Source: Bacteroidota bacterium
GTDB lineage: Bacteria > Bacteroidota > Bacteroidia > Bacteroidales > Tenuifilaceae
Reading direction: 5' to 3'
Assembly: GCA_029560875.1 (NCBI GenBank)
Contig: JAKQKB010000076.1
Coordinates: forward strand, 35,160 to 99,159
Length of the DNA: 64,000 bases
In this document: in pieces, positions 37,379 to 45,053 of the stretch
Layout: every line of letters starts with the position of its first letter
How positions within the stretch are numbered: the stretch's first letter is position 1
Translations under genes and position numbers: made by a program
The notes under the pieces: model-generated
What the model was told of the DNA's origin: nothing
The model's database searches: none
The model's input: only the letters and a program-made list of their open reading frames with translations

Positions 37379-38026
37379 TTAAGTTTTTTGTCCTCTCCAT
37401 TTAATTTGTATAAAGTCTTCGTATTTGGTAAAATACTCTAGACCTAAAACTAATAGCATCGAACTAATAATATAAACTTTCTGCATTATGGCTGTCAAAA
37501 CCAAATAGCCTAAACCATAAAAGATAAAGAAACCGTAATAAGTCAATAAGCAAGAAATACAGAAGAATTTAAATAAATGAAGTTTTGACTTTAGGATAAA
37601 TATTGTAATAGTAAATAAACCAAGTAATGTTAAAATAATTGATATTACTCCCACATCATGCAAGGGTGTTGCGATTAAGAAAATAAATATTATGTTGGCA
37701 ATGCCTATAAATTTTAAAATATTGGCCCATTGTCTTGACGGTATCTTTTTTGACATATTGATAAAAAAAATTCCATACCCTACCGAGTGGAATGCCATTC
37801 CAATAAGTGCCCAAATCCAGCCAGGGTTTTCTGAACCGTTTATTGCTTTTGTTGCAAACAAATTGCTAATGAAATTTTTTGACCAGTAAAACCCTATGGA
37901 ATCTTTATCAAGCAATGAGCCGCCTGGATAAACTAGGGTTGCTATTACTATCAAAATCACTGAAATGACCAAACTTATCAAAACAGAATATTTCCTAATC
38001 ATTTGCTTAATTGTTAAACTTTTCAT
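37379..38026 (-). CDS. Polytopic membrane protein (DUF998-like)
   Basis: A 215-residue protein with six hydrophobic helices, starting KSLTIKQMIRKYSVLISLVI. The YPGGS and NFISNLFAT stretches near residues 30-55 resemble DUF998-type membrane proteins, whose role is unknown. The open frame extends upstream to 38125, but that extension overlaps the attC-like site and reads SRYRSLQ-type low-complexity sequence, so I place the start at the ATG at 38026. It is the second cassette in transcription order, with attC-like sites on both sides. Confidence 0.75.
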   Translation of the reverse strand: MKSLTIKQMIRKYSVLISLVISVILIVIATLVYPGGSLLDKDSIGFYWSKNFISNLFATKAINGSENPGWIWALIGMAFHSVGYGIFFINMSKKIPSRQWANILKFIGIANIIFIFLIATPLHDVGVISIILTLLGLFTITIFILKSKLHLFKFFCISCLLTYYGFFIFYGLGYLVLTAIMQKVYIISSMLLVLGLEYFTKYEDFIQIKWRGQKT

Positions 38027-38062
38027 TTGGCGACTAGGTGTGGAGTTACTTTGCAATGACCG

Positions 38063-38188
38063 GTAACGGTGGCAATATACAAAGTTGGGGATTACGGAGC
38101 TATTCACTATCAAGGTACACCGCACCTAATGCGAGCCGAAACCTTTGAATAACCTATTAAACCCCAATTTTGTATATTGCGTGTTAAC
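38063..38188 (-). repeat. attC-like site 3
   Basis: GCAATATACAAAGTTGGGG (38072-38090) and CCCCAATTTTGTATATTGC (38162-38180) pair at 18 of 19 positions. Outside them are GTAAC (38063) and GTTAAC (38183-38188). The 71-base loop is typical of long attC sites. This is the clearest of the three. It begins 7 bases after the stop of the DUF4272 gene. Confidence 0.65.
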
Positions 38189-38195
38189 TACGTTT

Positions 38196-38957
38196 TTATG
38201 TACTTAAATCTGTTTCATCCCATTCAATTCCCATAGAAAGCATCCAAGTTAAAGAATGTCTTCTTTCGTGAATAACACCGCCATTTCCAACAGGGTCAAA
38301 GGTTGGTGGAACGGTTTGTCTTCCCAATTGTGCACTTCTTACTGCATTATGAAGACAATAAAATAAGTCTTCTTTCTTCTTTAAATCTTCATCTGATACA
38401 GTTTCCTTTGTCCTAACCCAATCTTCAATTTTTCCATCAAGCGGACAAGTGTAATTAATTAAAATTTCTTGCATTTGTTCACCAGTAGTCATTTGTCCTG
38501 TTATGTCTGGAACATTATAACCGAAGTACCACGCTAAAGGCCAGGTATTTTCAAATTTCCAGCCAATCATATTTCTTAATTCCTCATCATTTCTGGGAGA
38601 ATTTAGAATATGTTTTTCGTCTTCTGCTAAAAACAAATCTAATCCATTGGTTACAACAAAGTTTAGAATTCGTTCATTAGATAAGTCTTGTTCAGATACC
38701 ATTAGCCAAAGAACAATAGCCTTTATTGCATTTAATCTTTTAGCAATCTCGACTTTAGGTCTTATTTGTCTTTCAAGATCTGTAGGCAAAGAAGTAGCTG
38801 GTTTGAAACCTGCATTTAAACATATTGAAATATTTTCGAGTCTCAAATCTGTCATCCAAGGAATATTTTTATACGTTTCTAATATGTTGCCTTGTGTTGT
38901 TTGTTTTGATTGGTCTTCATTTTCTGATGAACCGAATATTTTCTTAAAAATGCTCAT
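38196..38957 (-). CDS. DUF4272 protein
   Basis: A 253-residue soluble protein. The central IGWKFENTWPLAWYFGY, the VSEQDLSNERIL helix and the C-terminal GGVIHERRHSLTWMLSMGIEWDETDLST match DUF4272, a family of unknown function spread across bacteria. Length fits. No catalytic triad or signal peptide is obvious. It is the first gene of the cassette-like array in transcription order. No attC-like palindrome was found upstream of it, so its promoter may lie in the 138 bases before its start, or it may be driven from outside. Confidence 0.85.
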   Translation of the reverse strand: MSIFKKIFGSSENEDQSKQTTQGNILETYKNIPWMTDLRLENISICLNAGFKPATSLPTDLERQIRPKVEIAKRLNAIKAIVLWLMVSEQDLSNERILNFVVTNGLDLFLAEDEKHILNSPRNDEELRNMIGWKFENTWPLAWYFGYNVPDITGQMTTGEQMQEILINYTCPLDGKIEDWVRTKETVSDEDLKKKEDLFYCLHNAVRSAQLGRQTVPPTFDPVGNGGVIHERRHSLTWMLSMGIEWDETDLST

Positions 38958-39070
38958 ATTTTTTAGGTATAGGTTGTTTTAAAATTGTAACTAACCCCTT
39001 ATATTAATATACCTTCAAGTAACACATCTAATTTGTTTACCTAAAAGCACACTCAAATATAAATAAAAAA

Positions 39071-39089
39071 CGAGGGTAAAATACCCTCG
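39071..39089 (-). terminator. Terminator after the MATE gene
   Basis: CGAGGGTA (39071-39078) pairs with TACCCTCG (39082-39089), and on the reverse strand the stem is followed by TTTTTTATTT. It lies 7 bases past the MATE stop. Confidence 0.9.
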
Positions 39090-39095
39090 CTCTAT

Positions 39096-40481
39096 CTATG
39101 TGTGAATAACTTTTATCTTTTTCCATTTCTCGCTACGGAACCTAAGTATTAGAACTCCGCAGAAGAGCAGGAAGAATATTACCATAATTAGCCAACTTAT
39201 GGGTACCGAGAGTTTAAACACTTTTAGCGTTAAGTAAAGCGTTGGAACAAACAGCCAGTGCGCAGTAACCGATGCTATCATTGTAAAGTGAGTATCGCCC
39301 GCACCGCGCAATGCGCCAACCAATGCAACCATAACGGCTTCGGCAAGTACGTAGAGTGCTGCAATCTGTATCATCGATACTGCAATGGGTACAGCCTGCT
39401 CAAATACCATGCTGGGTACTTGTGGGTGGAATACCCTAACCAGCCACTCTGGAACAAATACAAATAGGATTAGTATTACTACAGAGTAAAAAACTCCTGT
39501 TTTTATTCCCGATAAGGCCGAGCGGTGGGCAACCTGTGGTCGGCCTGCACCCATGTATCGCCCAACGAGGCTGGTTACTGCAATTTCAATTCCTAGCAGC
39601 GGAATAAACGATACTAAGTCCCAGTTAAACATTATTGTACTTGCCGTGGCAACATGGTCGCCTTGGGAGTGGAATAGCGATATCATGGTGGCAAAGGCAA
39701 AGAAGTTTAGGAACATCTCTAAACCTGCTGGGTAACCGTAGTATAACAGTTTTTTCATAATGCTCCAGTTCAACTTAAACGAGTGCATTACCCCAAACTC
39801 TGCTCGGTTATTATGCTTTAGGTAGGCAATTATCAGCACTACCATTGCCGAAAAACCTCCAAGGATTGTTGCCAAAGCAGCTCCTTTTACACCCATTGGC
39901 TCAAAGCCAAACTTGCCAAATATCAGTACATAGTCAAGCACTACGTTTACAAGCATTGCCAGAATTGTGGCTAACATAACAATTTTAGTTTTGCCAATTC
40001 CTGTAAAGTAGCATCCAAGGGTGTAGCGCATCATTCCGAAAATTGAACCCCAGGCCAGAATATTCAAATAGTCAATTTGATATCCTATTTGCGATTCAGG
40101 GATATTCATAAAGTGAAAATATTCTATAGCCAATGGCTTTAGCAGCACTATAATAGGCCAAGCCAGAACCGTAATTATAATTCCCTGAAATGCAGCAACT
40201 GTTGTATTGTGTTTTTGGTTTGCTCCAAAGTACTGTGCAACCAGAGCAGTTGTGTATCCTGTAAGACCCACAAAAAAGAACATTAGCATTTGCAGAGTTA
40301 CACCGCCACCCATTGCTGCATTCATTTGCTCGGAGCCTACTCGTGCAAGGAATAGCCTATCGGTAAAGGTCATAACTCCATCGCATGCGGTGGAAATAAT
40401 CATAGGCAGAGCAATAAATAGGAGTTCCTTAACTCCTCCTGCCTTATTGTAATCGGAGAAGAATTTTTTGAAAAAAATCAT
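39096..40481 (-). CDS. MATE-family multidrug/sodium exporter
   Basis: A 461-residue protein with twelve TM helices. The first MATE repeat opens LLFIALPMIISTACDGVMTFTDRLFLARVG, and each half has the MATE-type GxxxTxxxVxxxxG pattern (for example GSIFGMMRYTLGCYFTGIGKTK and AEAVMVALVGALRGAGDTHFT). MATE proteins expel cationic drugs or metabolites in exchange for sodium or protons, in the inner membrane. Substrate unknown. It is a stable housekeeping-type gene at the right border of the accessory array and has its own terminator. Confidence 0.95.
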   Translation of the reverse strand: MIFFKKFFSDYNKAGGVKELLFIALPMIISTACDGVMTFTDRLFLARVGSEQMNAAMGGGVTLQMLMFFFVGLTGYTTALVAQYFGANQKHNTTVAAFQGIIITVLAWPIIVLLKPLAIEYFHFMNIPESQIGYQIDYLNILAWGSIFGMMRYTLGCYFTGIGKTKIVMLATILAMLVNVVLDYVLIFGKFGFEPMGVKGAALATILGGFSAMVVLIIAYLKHNNRAEFGVMHSFKLNWSIMKKLLYYGYPAGLEMFLNFFAFATMISLFHSQGDHVATASTIMFNWDLVSFIPLLGIEIAVTSLVGRYMGAGRPQVAHRSALSGIKTGVFYSVVILILFVFVPEWLVRVFHPQVPSMVFEQAVPIAVSMIQIAALYVLAEAVMVALVGALRGAGDTHFTMIASVTAHWLFVPTLYLTLKVFKLSVPISWLIMVIFFLLFCGVLILRFRSEKWKKIKVIHT

Positions 40482-40801
40482 AAACTAATAATTTTAAAGA
40501 ATAAATTAATTTTTTTGAAAATACTAATTAATATCTATTGAATAAAATAGACTAGAACTACTCTCAAACTTTGATTTTATCGAAGTTGAAAGATTGTGGG
40601 AAGTTTGCCCTTTTTAGTTAAATCCTCATTTTCGTACAGCGGAGTATTAAGCGAGGAGTTTATAATTGCACAAAATTATATAAAATCTTGTTTCTGATAT
40701 ACAAGAGTTGTAACTTTTATGATTGGTTATAAGGGTTATTTTGTAACTATAATCAAACCCTTTGGTCATTCTAATGTTTATAAACTTAAAATACTATAAA
40801 A
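40482..40801. other. Divergent intergenic region, 320 bases
   Basis: AT-rich gap between the MATE gene (leftward) and the nitroreductase gene (rightward). It contains TGATTGGTTATA near 40719 and TATAATCA near 40748, which could form a loose palindrome, but no exact TAnnTTTG box or known regulator site is clear, and no small gene was seen. Confidence 0.45.
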
Positions 40802-41350
40802 ATGAAGATTCTAGAATATATTGAAACCCGCCGTAGTGCAATGACTTTTAAGCCTGTACCTATTAGCATCGAGAGCATCAAAGTACTTTTAGATGCAGCT
40901 AGTTTGGCTCCATCGGCTTACAATGAGCAACCCTGGCGATTTTATGTTGCCCGCAGGGAGAAAGAGGTTGGCTTTAACCGAATTCTAAGTGCACTTGCAG
41001 AACCAAATCAGGTTTGGGCTAAAAATGCATCGGTGCTGGTAGCAACAGCATTTGAACCTAAACTGAATAGAAATAACGCTGATAATTTCCACGCTTTGCA
41101 CGATTTGGGTTTGGCTACCAGCTGTATGCTTATTCAGGCTCAATCAATGGGGCTTATAACTCACGTTATGGGTGGTTTTAATAGGGTAACTCTTAGGGAT
41201 AACCTCTCAATCCCAGATTCGCAGGAAATAGGAGCCGTTATTGCAATTGGTTTGCCCGGTAATATTGATGAGTTACCCGAGAAGTTAAGGGACAGGTCAA
41301 TTTCACCGAGGAGTAGAAAGGCCTTGGATGAGGTGTGTAGGTTTGTGTAA
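40802..41350 (+). CDS. Nitroreductase-family flavoprotein
   Basis: A 182-residue enzyme. It begins KILEYIETRRSAMTFKPVPIS, has the FMN-binding ASLAPSAYNEQPWRF (about residues 32-46) and the HALHDLGLATSCMLIQAQ helix (about 97-115), then GAVIAIG for the nicotinamide side. This is the standard single-domain nitroreductase fold, which dimerises and binds FMN to reduce nitro groups, quinones or flavins with NAD(P)H. The physiological substrate is not clear. Cytoplasmic; no cotranscribed neighbour is apparent, as the next gene starts 71 bases later. Confidence 0.92.
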   Translation: MKILEYIETRRSAMTFKPVPISIESIKVLLDAASLAPSAYNEQPWRFYVARREKEVGFNRILSALAEPNQVWAKNASVLVATAFEPKLNRNNADNFHALHDLGLATSCMLIQAQSMGLITHVMGGFNRVTLRDNLSIPDSQEIGAVIAIGLPGNIDELPEKLRDRSISPRSRKALDEVCRFV

Positions 41351-41421
41351 GTTATACAAATCCTTTTATTGGGCAATCATGAAAAAAATATTACTTTCGA
41401 GTAAATTTTTAATATTGATTT

Positions 41422-42324
41422 ATGGCACGTTTTGAATCTTACTTGTTGGTAATTTTTTTTCTTTCATTTAATATTATTACTAATACTGCTTTTTCTCAGT
41501 ACGAGAAAGAGGAGCAAATAACTTTTAGTTATGGTAGTAGAAATCCTATAAAGATTGAAGTTGAAACTAATAACAAAAAATGCGTATTTAAGGCTGTTAA
41601 TTCATCTAATTACCCGTATACTTTAGATGTTGAATTTAAACAAATACAGAATTTGTTACCGTATACTGCTAAGCAGATTTTCGTTGCTTATCCTGGTGTT
41701 ACACGATTAATTGAATTTACTATAAGAGAACCTAATCTGCCACATGACTATAGTTATTCATACACTGTAAAAATTGGTGATCGAAGTAAAGAGGCTGACG
41801 TAAATTTTCCCTATTTACTTCCTTTGTCAACTAATAAAGCCATTGAAGTTTATAAGATCCAATTAGATGAATCTCGAATGTTGATTACAAATAACTTGAG
41901 GGTTCATAGTGGCGATTCCGTTTTTTGTATAAGAAAGGGTTACGTTGCCGCAATTGGAAATTCAGAAATTCGTGAAAATATAATAAAACTAGGTTCATCG
42001 CTTGAAGTTAGGCATATTGACGGAACTGTTGCTGTTTATAATGGCATTGAAGAAAGTTCAATGCCTGTTAGATATGGGCAGACTATATATGCAGGGCAAT
42101 TTTTAGGTACTGTAGGTAATAGTGAGAATATTACAGTATCGCTTTATAGTATTAAGGGAGATGGTTATTTAAGGGGAATGTCAATAAAGTATTTTAATGG
42201 TGATGATTCTTTAAAGACTATAGATAAACTAGATGGTCAGTATGTTGTGAAGTCGGAATTAATAGTTGAAAGGGAATTGTCTAAAAGAGAAAAGAGATTA
42301 AAAAGTAAAGGAAGGTTATTTTGA
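41422..42324 (+). CDS. Exported degenerate LytM/M23-like protein
   Basis: A 300-residue protein with a signal peptide (1-25, ending TAFSQ), an N-terminal beta-rich region (about 28-165) and a C-terminal fold that follows a LytM/M23 scheme: GDSVFCIRKGYVAAIGNS, LEVRHIDGTVAVYNGI, MPVRYGQTIYAGQFLGTVGNS. The zinc ligands of active M23 enzymes (HxxxD and HxH) are missing, since the final HLHFE segment reads VSLYS. It is probably an inactive, structural or binding version, like the LytM-domain activators of amidases in other bacteria. No exact partner can be named. A terminator follows. Confidence 0.75.
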   Translation: MARFESYLLVIFFLSFNIITNTAFSQYEKEEQITFSYGSRNPIKIEVETNNKKCVFKAVNSSNYPYTLDVEFKQIQNLLPYTAKQIFVAYPGVTRLIEFTIREPNLPHDYSYSYTVKIGDRSKEADVNFPYLLPLSTNKAIEVYKIQLDESRMLITNNLRVHSGDSVFCIRKGYVAAIGNSEIRENIIKLGSSLEVRHIDGTVAVYNGIEESSMPVRYGQTIYAGQFLGTVGNSENITVSLYSIKGDGYLRGMSIKYFNGDDSLKTIDKLDGQYVVKSELIVERELSKREKRLKSKGRLF

Positions 42325-42337
42325 TTTGGCTCAAATA

Positions 42338-42367
42338 AAAAACGGGTGAAGAAATTCACCCGTTTTT
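42338..42367. terminator. Bidirectional terminator between LytM-like and VOC genes
   Basis: AAAAACGGGTGAA (42338-42350), loop GAAA, TTCACCCGTTTTT (42355-42367): a perfect 13-bp stem with T-runs on both strands, between convergent genes. Confidence 0.95.
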
Positions 42368-42372
42368 TATAT

Positions 42373-43452
42373 TTAAATATCATTTGCTTTTTTTAATCCC
42401 AGCATTTTTATTATCCATCGTGGAATTGGTTTGTGTGGATCGCGTTTGTCCATATTCAGCTGAATTCCCAAAGGTTTTACCAGTGGAATACGGTGTGCCT
42501 CTACAAACTCTATTAATGTTCCATCAGGATCTTCAATGTAGGTGAAGTGTCCTGCAGCTTCGCCCATATCGAAACTGCCCTTGTTGTTATGCTTAACGTT
42601 TGAGTTTACGGTGAATGGGAACCCTTGTGAGTTACATACTTTCTCAAGGGCATCCATATTCTTCATATCGAAGCAAAGGTGAATAAATCCTAAATCGCCC
42701 CAGAAACGGTTCTTGAAAATTTTGCTTGGAATTCTATCGGTGCACTGAACCAACTCAATGTAAGATGTGCCAAAAAACTCAGCAAAACCTCCGTGGCGAG
42801 GTTCAGAATGTGTTAAAAGAACCCTACGGAAGTTGCCATCGCCACCAGGTAGTGAAATAAGATCATCGAATTTGCCAGATTTATCGTAAATAACCTTGTC
42901 GTAACCAAGTATTTTCTGGTAAACCCTTAACGAATCTTCAATTTTACTAACGCCAACAATGGCGCCACCCATACCGGAAGTTGGCTTGTTTTTGTTTACA
43001 AAAACAAATTTTTCTTCATAAATCTCGAAGTAGTTTCCGTAAGGATCCTTGATGAAGAAATGTAGATTGCCATTGGGATCCTGAGTTGGTTGGCAAACGG
43101 GTTCCAATCCTTTGGATTTGAAAAATTCGTAGGCTTTTTTAACATCGGGACTTTTTACCTTTGCGGCAAAAATTCCAAAATCGCCAATTTGAACGTGGAT
43201 TTCGGGCATAAGCGGAGTACGTCCTTTGTACTGCCAAATCTCCATACCACCCCCGCCTTGCATATTTAGCGCAAGTGCGGCATGACGTTGCTGTGGTTTA
43301 CCTCCTGTGTATGGTAGCATTAACTCCGCAACTGCATCGTCTTCAAAAATGCGGATATCGAAGCCCAAAAACTCCTTATACCATTTCCAGGCCTGACGCA
43401 TATTGCTTACGCCAACGCCAACCTGTTGAATTCCGTATATTATCTTTTCCAT
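42373..43452 (-). CDS. Tandem VOC-domain (glyoxalase/dioxygenase-like) protein
   Basis: A 359-residue protein made of two vicinal-oxygen-chelate domains, at about residues 1-150 (IQQVGVGVSNMRQAWKWYKE, GMEIWQY, FFIKDPYGNYFEIYEE) and 165-325 (GAIVGVSKIEDSLRVYQK, ELVQCTDRI, TYIEDPDGTLIEFVEAHRIP). The His and Glu metal positions of VOC enzymes appear in part. The overall size is like 4-hydroxyphenylpyruvate dioxygenase or an extradiol-type enzyme, but the match is not close enough to name a substrate. Start at ATG 43452; a short-chain dehydrogenase gene ends 11 bases upstream, so both are one transcript. Confidence 0.85.
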   Translation of the reverse strand: MEKIIYGIQQVGVGVSNMRQAWKWYKEFLGFDIRIFEDDAVAELMLPYTGGKPQQRHAALALNMQGGGGMEIWQYKGRTPLMPEIHVQIGDFGIFAAKVKSPDVKKAYEFFKSKGLEPVCQPTQDPNGNLHFFIKDPYGNYFEIYEEKFVFVNKNKPTSGMGGAIVGVSKIEDSLRVYQKILGYDKVIYDKSGKFDDLISLPGGDGNFRRVLLTHSEPRHGGFAEFFGTSYIELVQCTDRIPSKIFKNRFWGDLGFIHLCFDMKNMDALEKVCNSQGFPFTVNSNVKHNNKGSFDMGEAAGHFTYIEDPDGTLIEFVEAHRIPLVKPLGIQLNMDKRDPHKPIPRWIIKMLGLKKANDI

Positions 43453-43463
43453 GGATTGAATTA

Positions 43464-44261
43464 TTATGTTCGACTTATTTTGTGTACAATTTTAAAGAAT
43501 AATGAAGGGAATAACCTTTTGATATGAACTGCAAGAAGTTCTCCTTTGCCAATTAGTATCTCTGGTTTACGTTTCTTGATAGCTTTAATATATCGTTTAG
43601 CACATCCCTCGGCCGATAGTCCGTTGTCTTGTCCTGGATCCATTACGCCGTGAGCCTTTCCGTTTTGGTCAATAGCGTGGAGAGAAATGTTCGTTCTTAT
43701 TCGTCCGGGATAGGCTATAGTTACCGAAACATTGTAGGGTAGCATTTCAATACGCAGGGTTTCAAAGAATCCTTGAATGGCGTGCTTTGCAGCAGAATAA
43801 GCAGAGCGCAAGGGGAACCCAAATTTGCCAGAAATACTACTGGTGGCAGCAATGTAGCCTTCTTGGGCCGCAATCATTCCGGGCAAAACGGATTTTGTGA
43901 GAATAACATAGGAGAAGTAATCTATTTCCATCAGTTTTCTGTCAATCTCCACTGGAGTGTCCATAACCAAGGATCGTTGGCTTATTCCACCATTGTTAAT
44001 CAATAAATAGATTGTTCCGTATTTACTGATTGTATCCTCGGCAATTTGCTTTACCTCCTGTGGGTTCGAAAGGTCAATAGGAATTTCAACGCAGAAGTTA
44101 GTGTAATCTTTACAAATTTTAGCCACATTGCTAAGCTCAGCAGGGTTGTTCGATGAAATCAGGAGTTTTGCACCTTCCTTGGCCAGTTGAATTGTAATTT
44201 CCTTACCAATTCCCGATGATGCGCCTGTAATCCAAACCAATCTATCTTTAAAACTTACCAT
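43464..44261 (-). CDS. Short-chain dehydrogenase/reductase
   Basis: A 265-residue Rossmann-fold enzyme: the cofactor site TGASSGIG at about residues 12-19, NNGGIS near 90, and the active-site Tyr and Lys in YSAAKHAIQGFF (about residues 155-166), with the matching Ser in TSSISGKFG. This is a classical SDR. It is followed closely on the same strand by the VOC gene (11-base gap), so both are likely one operon and may act on the same substrate, perhaps an aromatic or steroid-like one. NAD or NADP preference cannot be judged with confidence. Confidence 0.92.
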   Translation of the reverse strand: MVSFKDRLVWITGASSGIGKEITIQLAKEGAKLLISSNNPAELSNVAKICKDYTNFCVEIPIDLSNPQEVKQIAEDTISKYGTIYLLINNGGISQRSLVMDTPVEIDRKLMEIDYFSYVILTKSVLPGMIAAQEGYIAATSSISGKFGFPLRSAYSAAKHAIQGFFETLRIEMLPYNVSVTIAYPGRIRTNISLHAIDQNGKAHGVMDPGQDNGLSAEGCAKRYIKAIKKRKPEILIGKGELLAVHIKRLFPSLFFKIVHKISRT

Positions 44262-44374
44262 AAATATGAAATTATGTTCAGTGTAATTTGCAGCGTAAAA
44301 AATTAGACACCAAAAGTAAGTTTTTTTACGAAATGGGAGTAACTAAATCCGATAATATAGTTTAGATAAAAGAA

Positions 44375-44397
44375 AATTCCGAGAATAACCCGGAATT
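44375..44397 (-). terminator. Terminator after the YwqK/MORN gene
   Basis: AATTCCG (44375-44381) with CGGAATT (44391-44397); on the reverse strand the hairpin is followed by TTTCTTTTATC. It lies 25 bases beyond the stop at 44422. Confidence 0.7.
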
Positions 44398-44421
44398 CTT
44401 TGTGATGTTTATTGAGGTTGT

Positions 44422-44880
44422 TTAGTATTCTTTTTTTGAGACTAGGTTACCCTTTTCGTCATAGATAATCCAAGTGCCTTTCTTGTCTCCATTTAGGTAT
44501 TCCATATCGTAACGGAGCGTTCCATTCTCGTCCCACACAAACCATTTTCCACTCTTTTTACCCATCACAAAGTTTGCCTCGGATAGTTTTTTCCCGGCTT
44601 CGTTCCATGTTTCCCATTTTTTATCTTTTTCGCCGTTGGAGTAGGTGCGTATTTCGTTGATTTTTCCTGATTTAAAGTATATTTTTACTTCGCCATTCAA
44701 AACTCCATTGGCAATTGGCATTTCGGATTTTATAGTGCCATCCTCAAAAAGTTCCTTGTGAGTACCCGTGAATAAATTTCCCTTTTCATCAACGAATTTT
44801 CCATCCTTTTCCACAACTTTTTGTTGGGCAAAAACCCCAAGGGGTAATACGAAAAGAATTATCAAAGTAAATAGTCTCAT
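44422..44880 (-). CDS. Exported MORN-repeat protein (YwqK-like)
   Basis: A 152-residue protein with a signal peptide (1-18, ending GVFAQ) and about five MORN_2-type repeats, each built around G-x-(W/F/V)-x-x-Y/W plus a short charged tail (for example NGEVKIYFKSGKINEIRTYS, KKWETWNEAGKKLSEANF, SGKWFVWDENGTLRYDMEY). The family is often labelled a YwqK toxin-antitoxin antitoxin, but that name reflects a distant match and no toxin gene is beside it. The export signal suggests an envelope role. It has its own terminator and starts downstream of the beta-helix lipoprotein gene on the same strand. Confidence 0.8.
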   Translation of the reverse strand: MRLFTLIILFVLPLGVFAQQKVVEKDGKFVDEKGNLFTGTHKELFEDGTIKSEMPIANGVLNGEVKIYFKSGKINEIRTYSNGEKDKKWETWNEAGKKLSEANFVMGKKSGKWFVWDENGTLRYDMEYLNGDKKGTWIIYDEKGNLVSKKEY

Positions 44881-45001
44881 AAATTGAAAGTTTAATTGCT
44901 AAATATAGATAAAACCTAATAATTAATACGAAAGATGTTTTAATTAGTTCAAAATAAATGCCAAAAAGTTTTTACTCTTAGTGACGATTATTAATAAGGA
45001 T

Positions 45002-45023
45002 ATTCCGGGACTATGCCCGGAAT
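45002..45023 (-). terminator. Hairpin after the beta-helix lipoprotein gene
   Basis: ATTCCGGG (45002-45009) and CCCGGAAT (45016-45023) form an 8-bp stem with a 6-base loop, about 30 bases beyond the stop at 45054. The T-run on the reverse strand is poor (ATCCTTATT), so its strength is uncertain. Confidence 0.5.
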
Positions 45024-45053
45024 TCCAAAGGGTGTATATTTGGGTTGAAACGA

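Larger units (their letters stand above)
35650..38957 (-). mobile_element. Integron-like cassette array (attC-like sites, no integrase seen)
   Basis: Four unrelated genes lie in one orientation and are separated by 57-130 base imperfect palindromes with the core TAAC ... GTTA. In gene direction the order is DUF4272, site, membrane protein, site, Mrr-like nuclease, site, GNAT. A shorter degenerate palindrome follows the last gene (35650-35682, ends CACGTTAGTGC). Each gene is directly followed by its site, which is how integron cassettes are built. No tyrosine recombinase (IntI) is present in the window, so this would be an array lacking integrase or the edge of one. The cassette genes are more AT-rich than the flanks by eye. 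Confidence 0.55.

Noticed and set aside
38027..38125. Upstream extension of the membrane-protein frame to 38125
   Set aside because: The extension overlaps the attC-like palindrome and gives a poor N terminus; the ATG at 38026 starts a normal TM protein.
40719..40755. Palindromic operator upstream of the nitroreductase gene
   Set aside because: The arms match poorly and no regulator gene is adjacent.
44422..44880. Toxin-antitoxin system from the YwqK label
   Set aside because: Only MORN repeats are present, with a signal peptide; no toxin gene lies next to it.
44892..44943. PHO-box-like array upstream of the YwqK-like gene
   Set aside because: TTAA occurs three times, but the spacing is 31 and 17, not 11.
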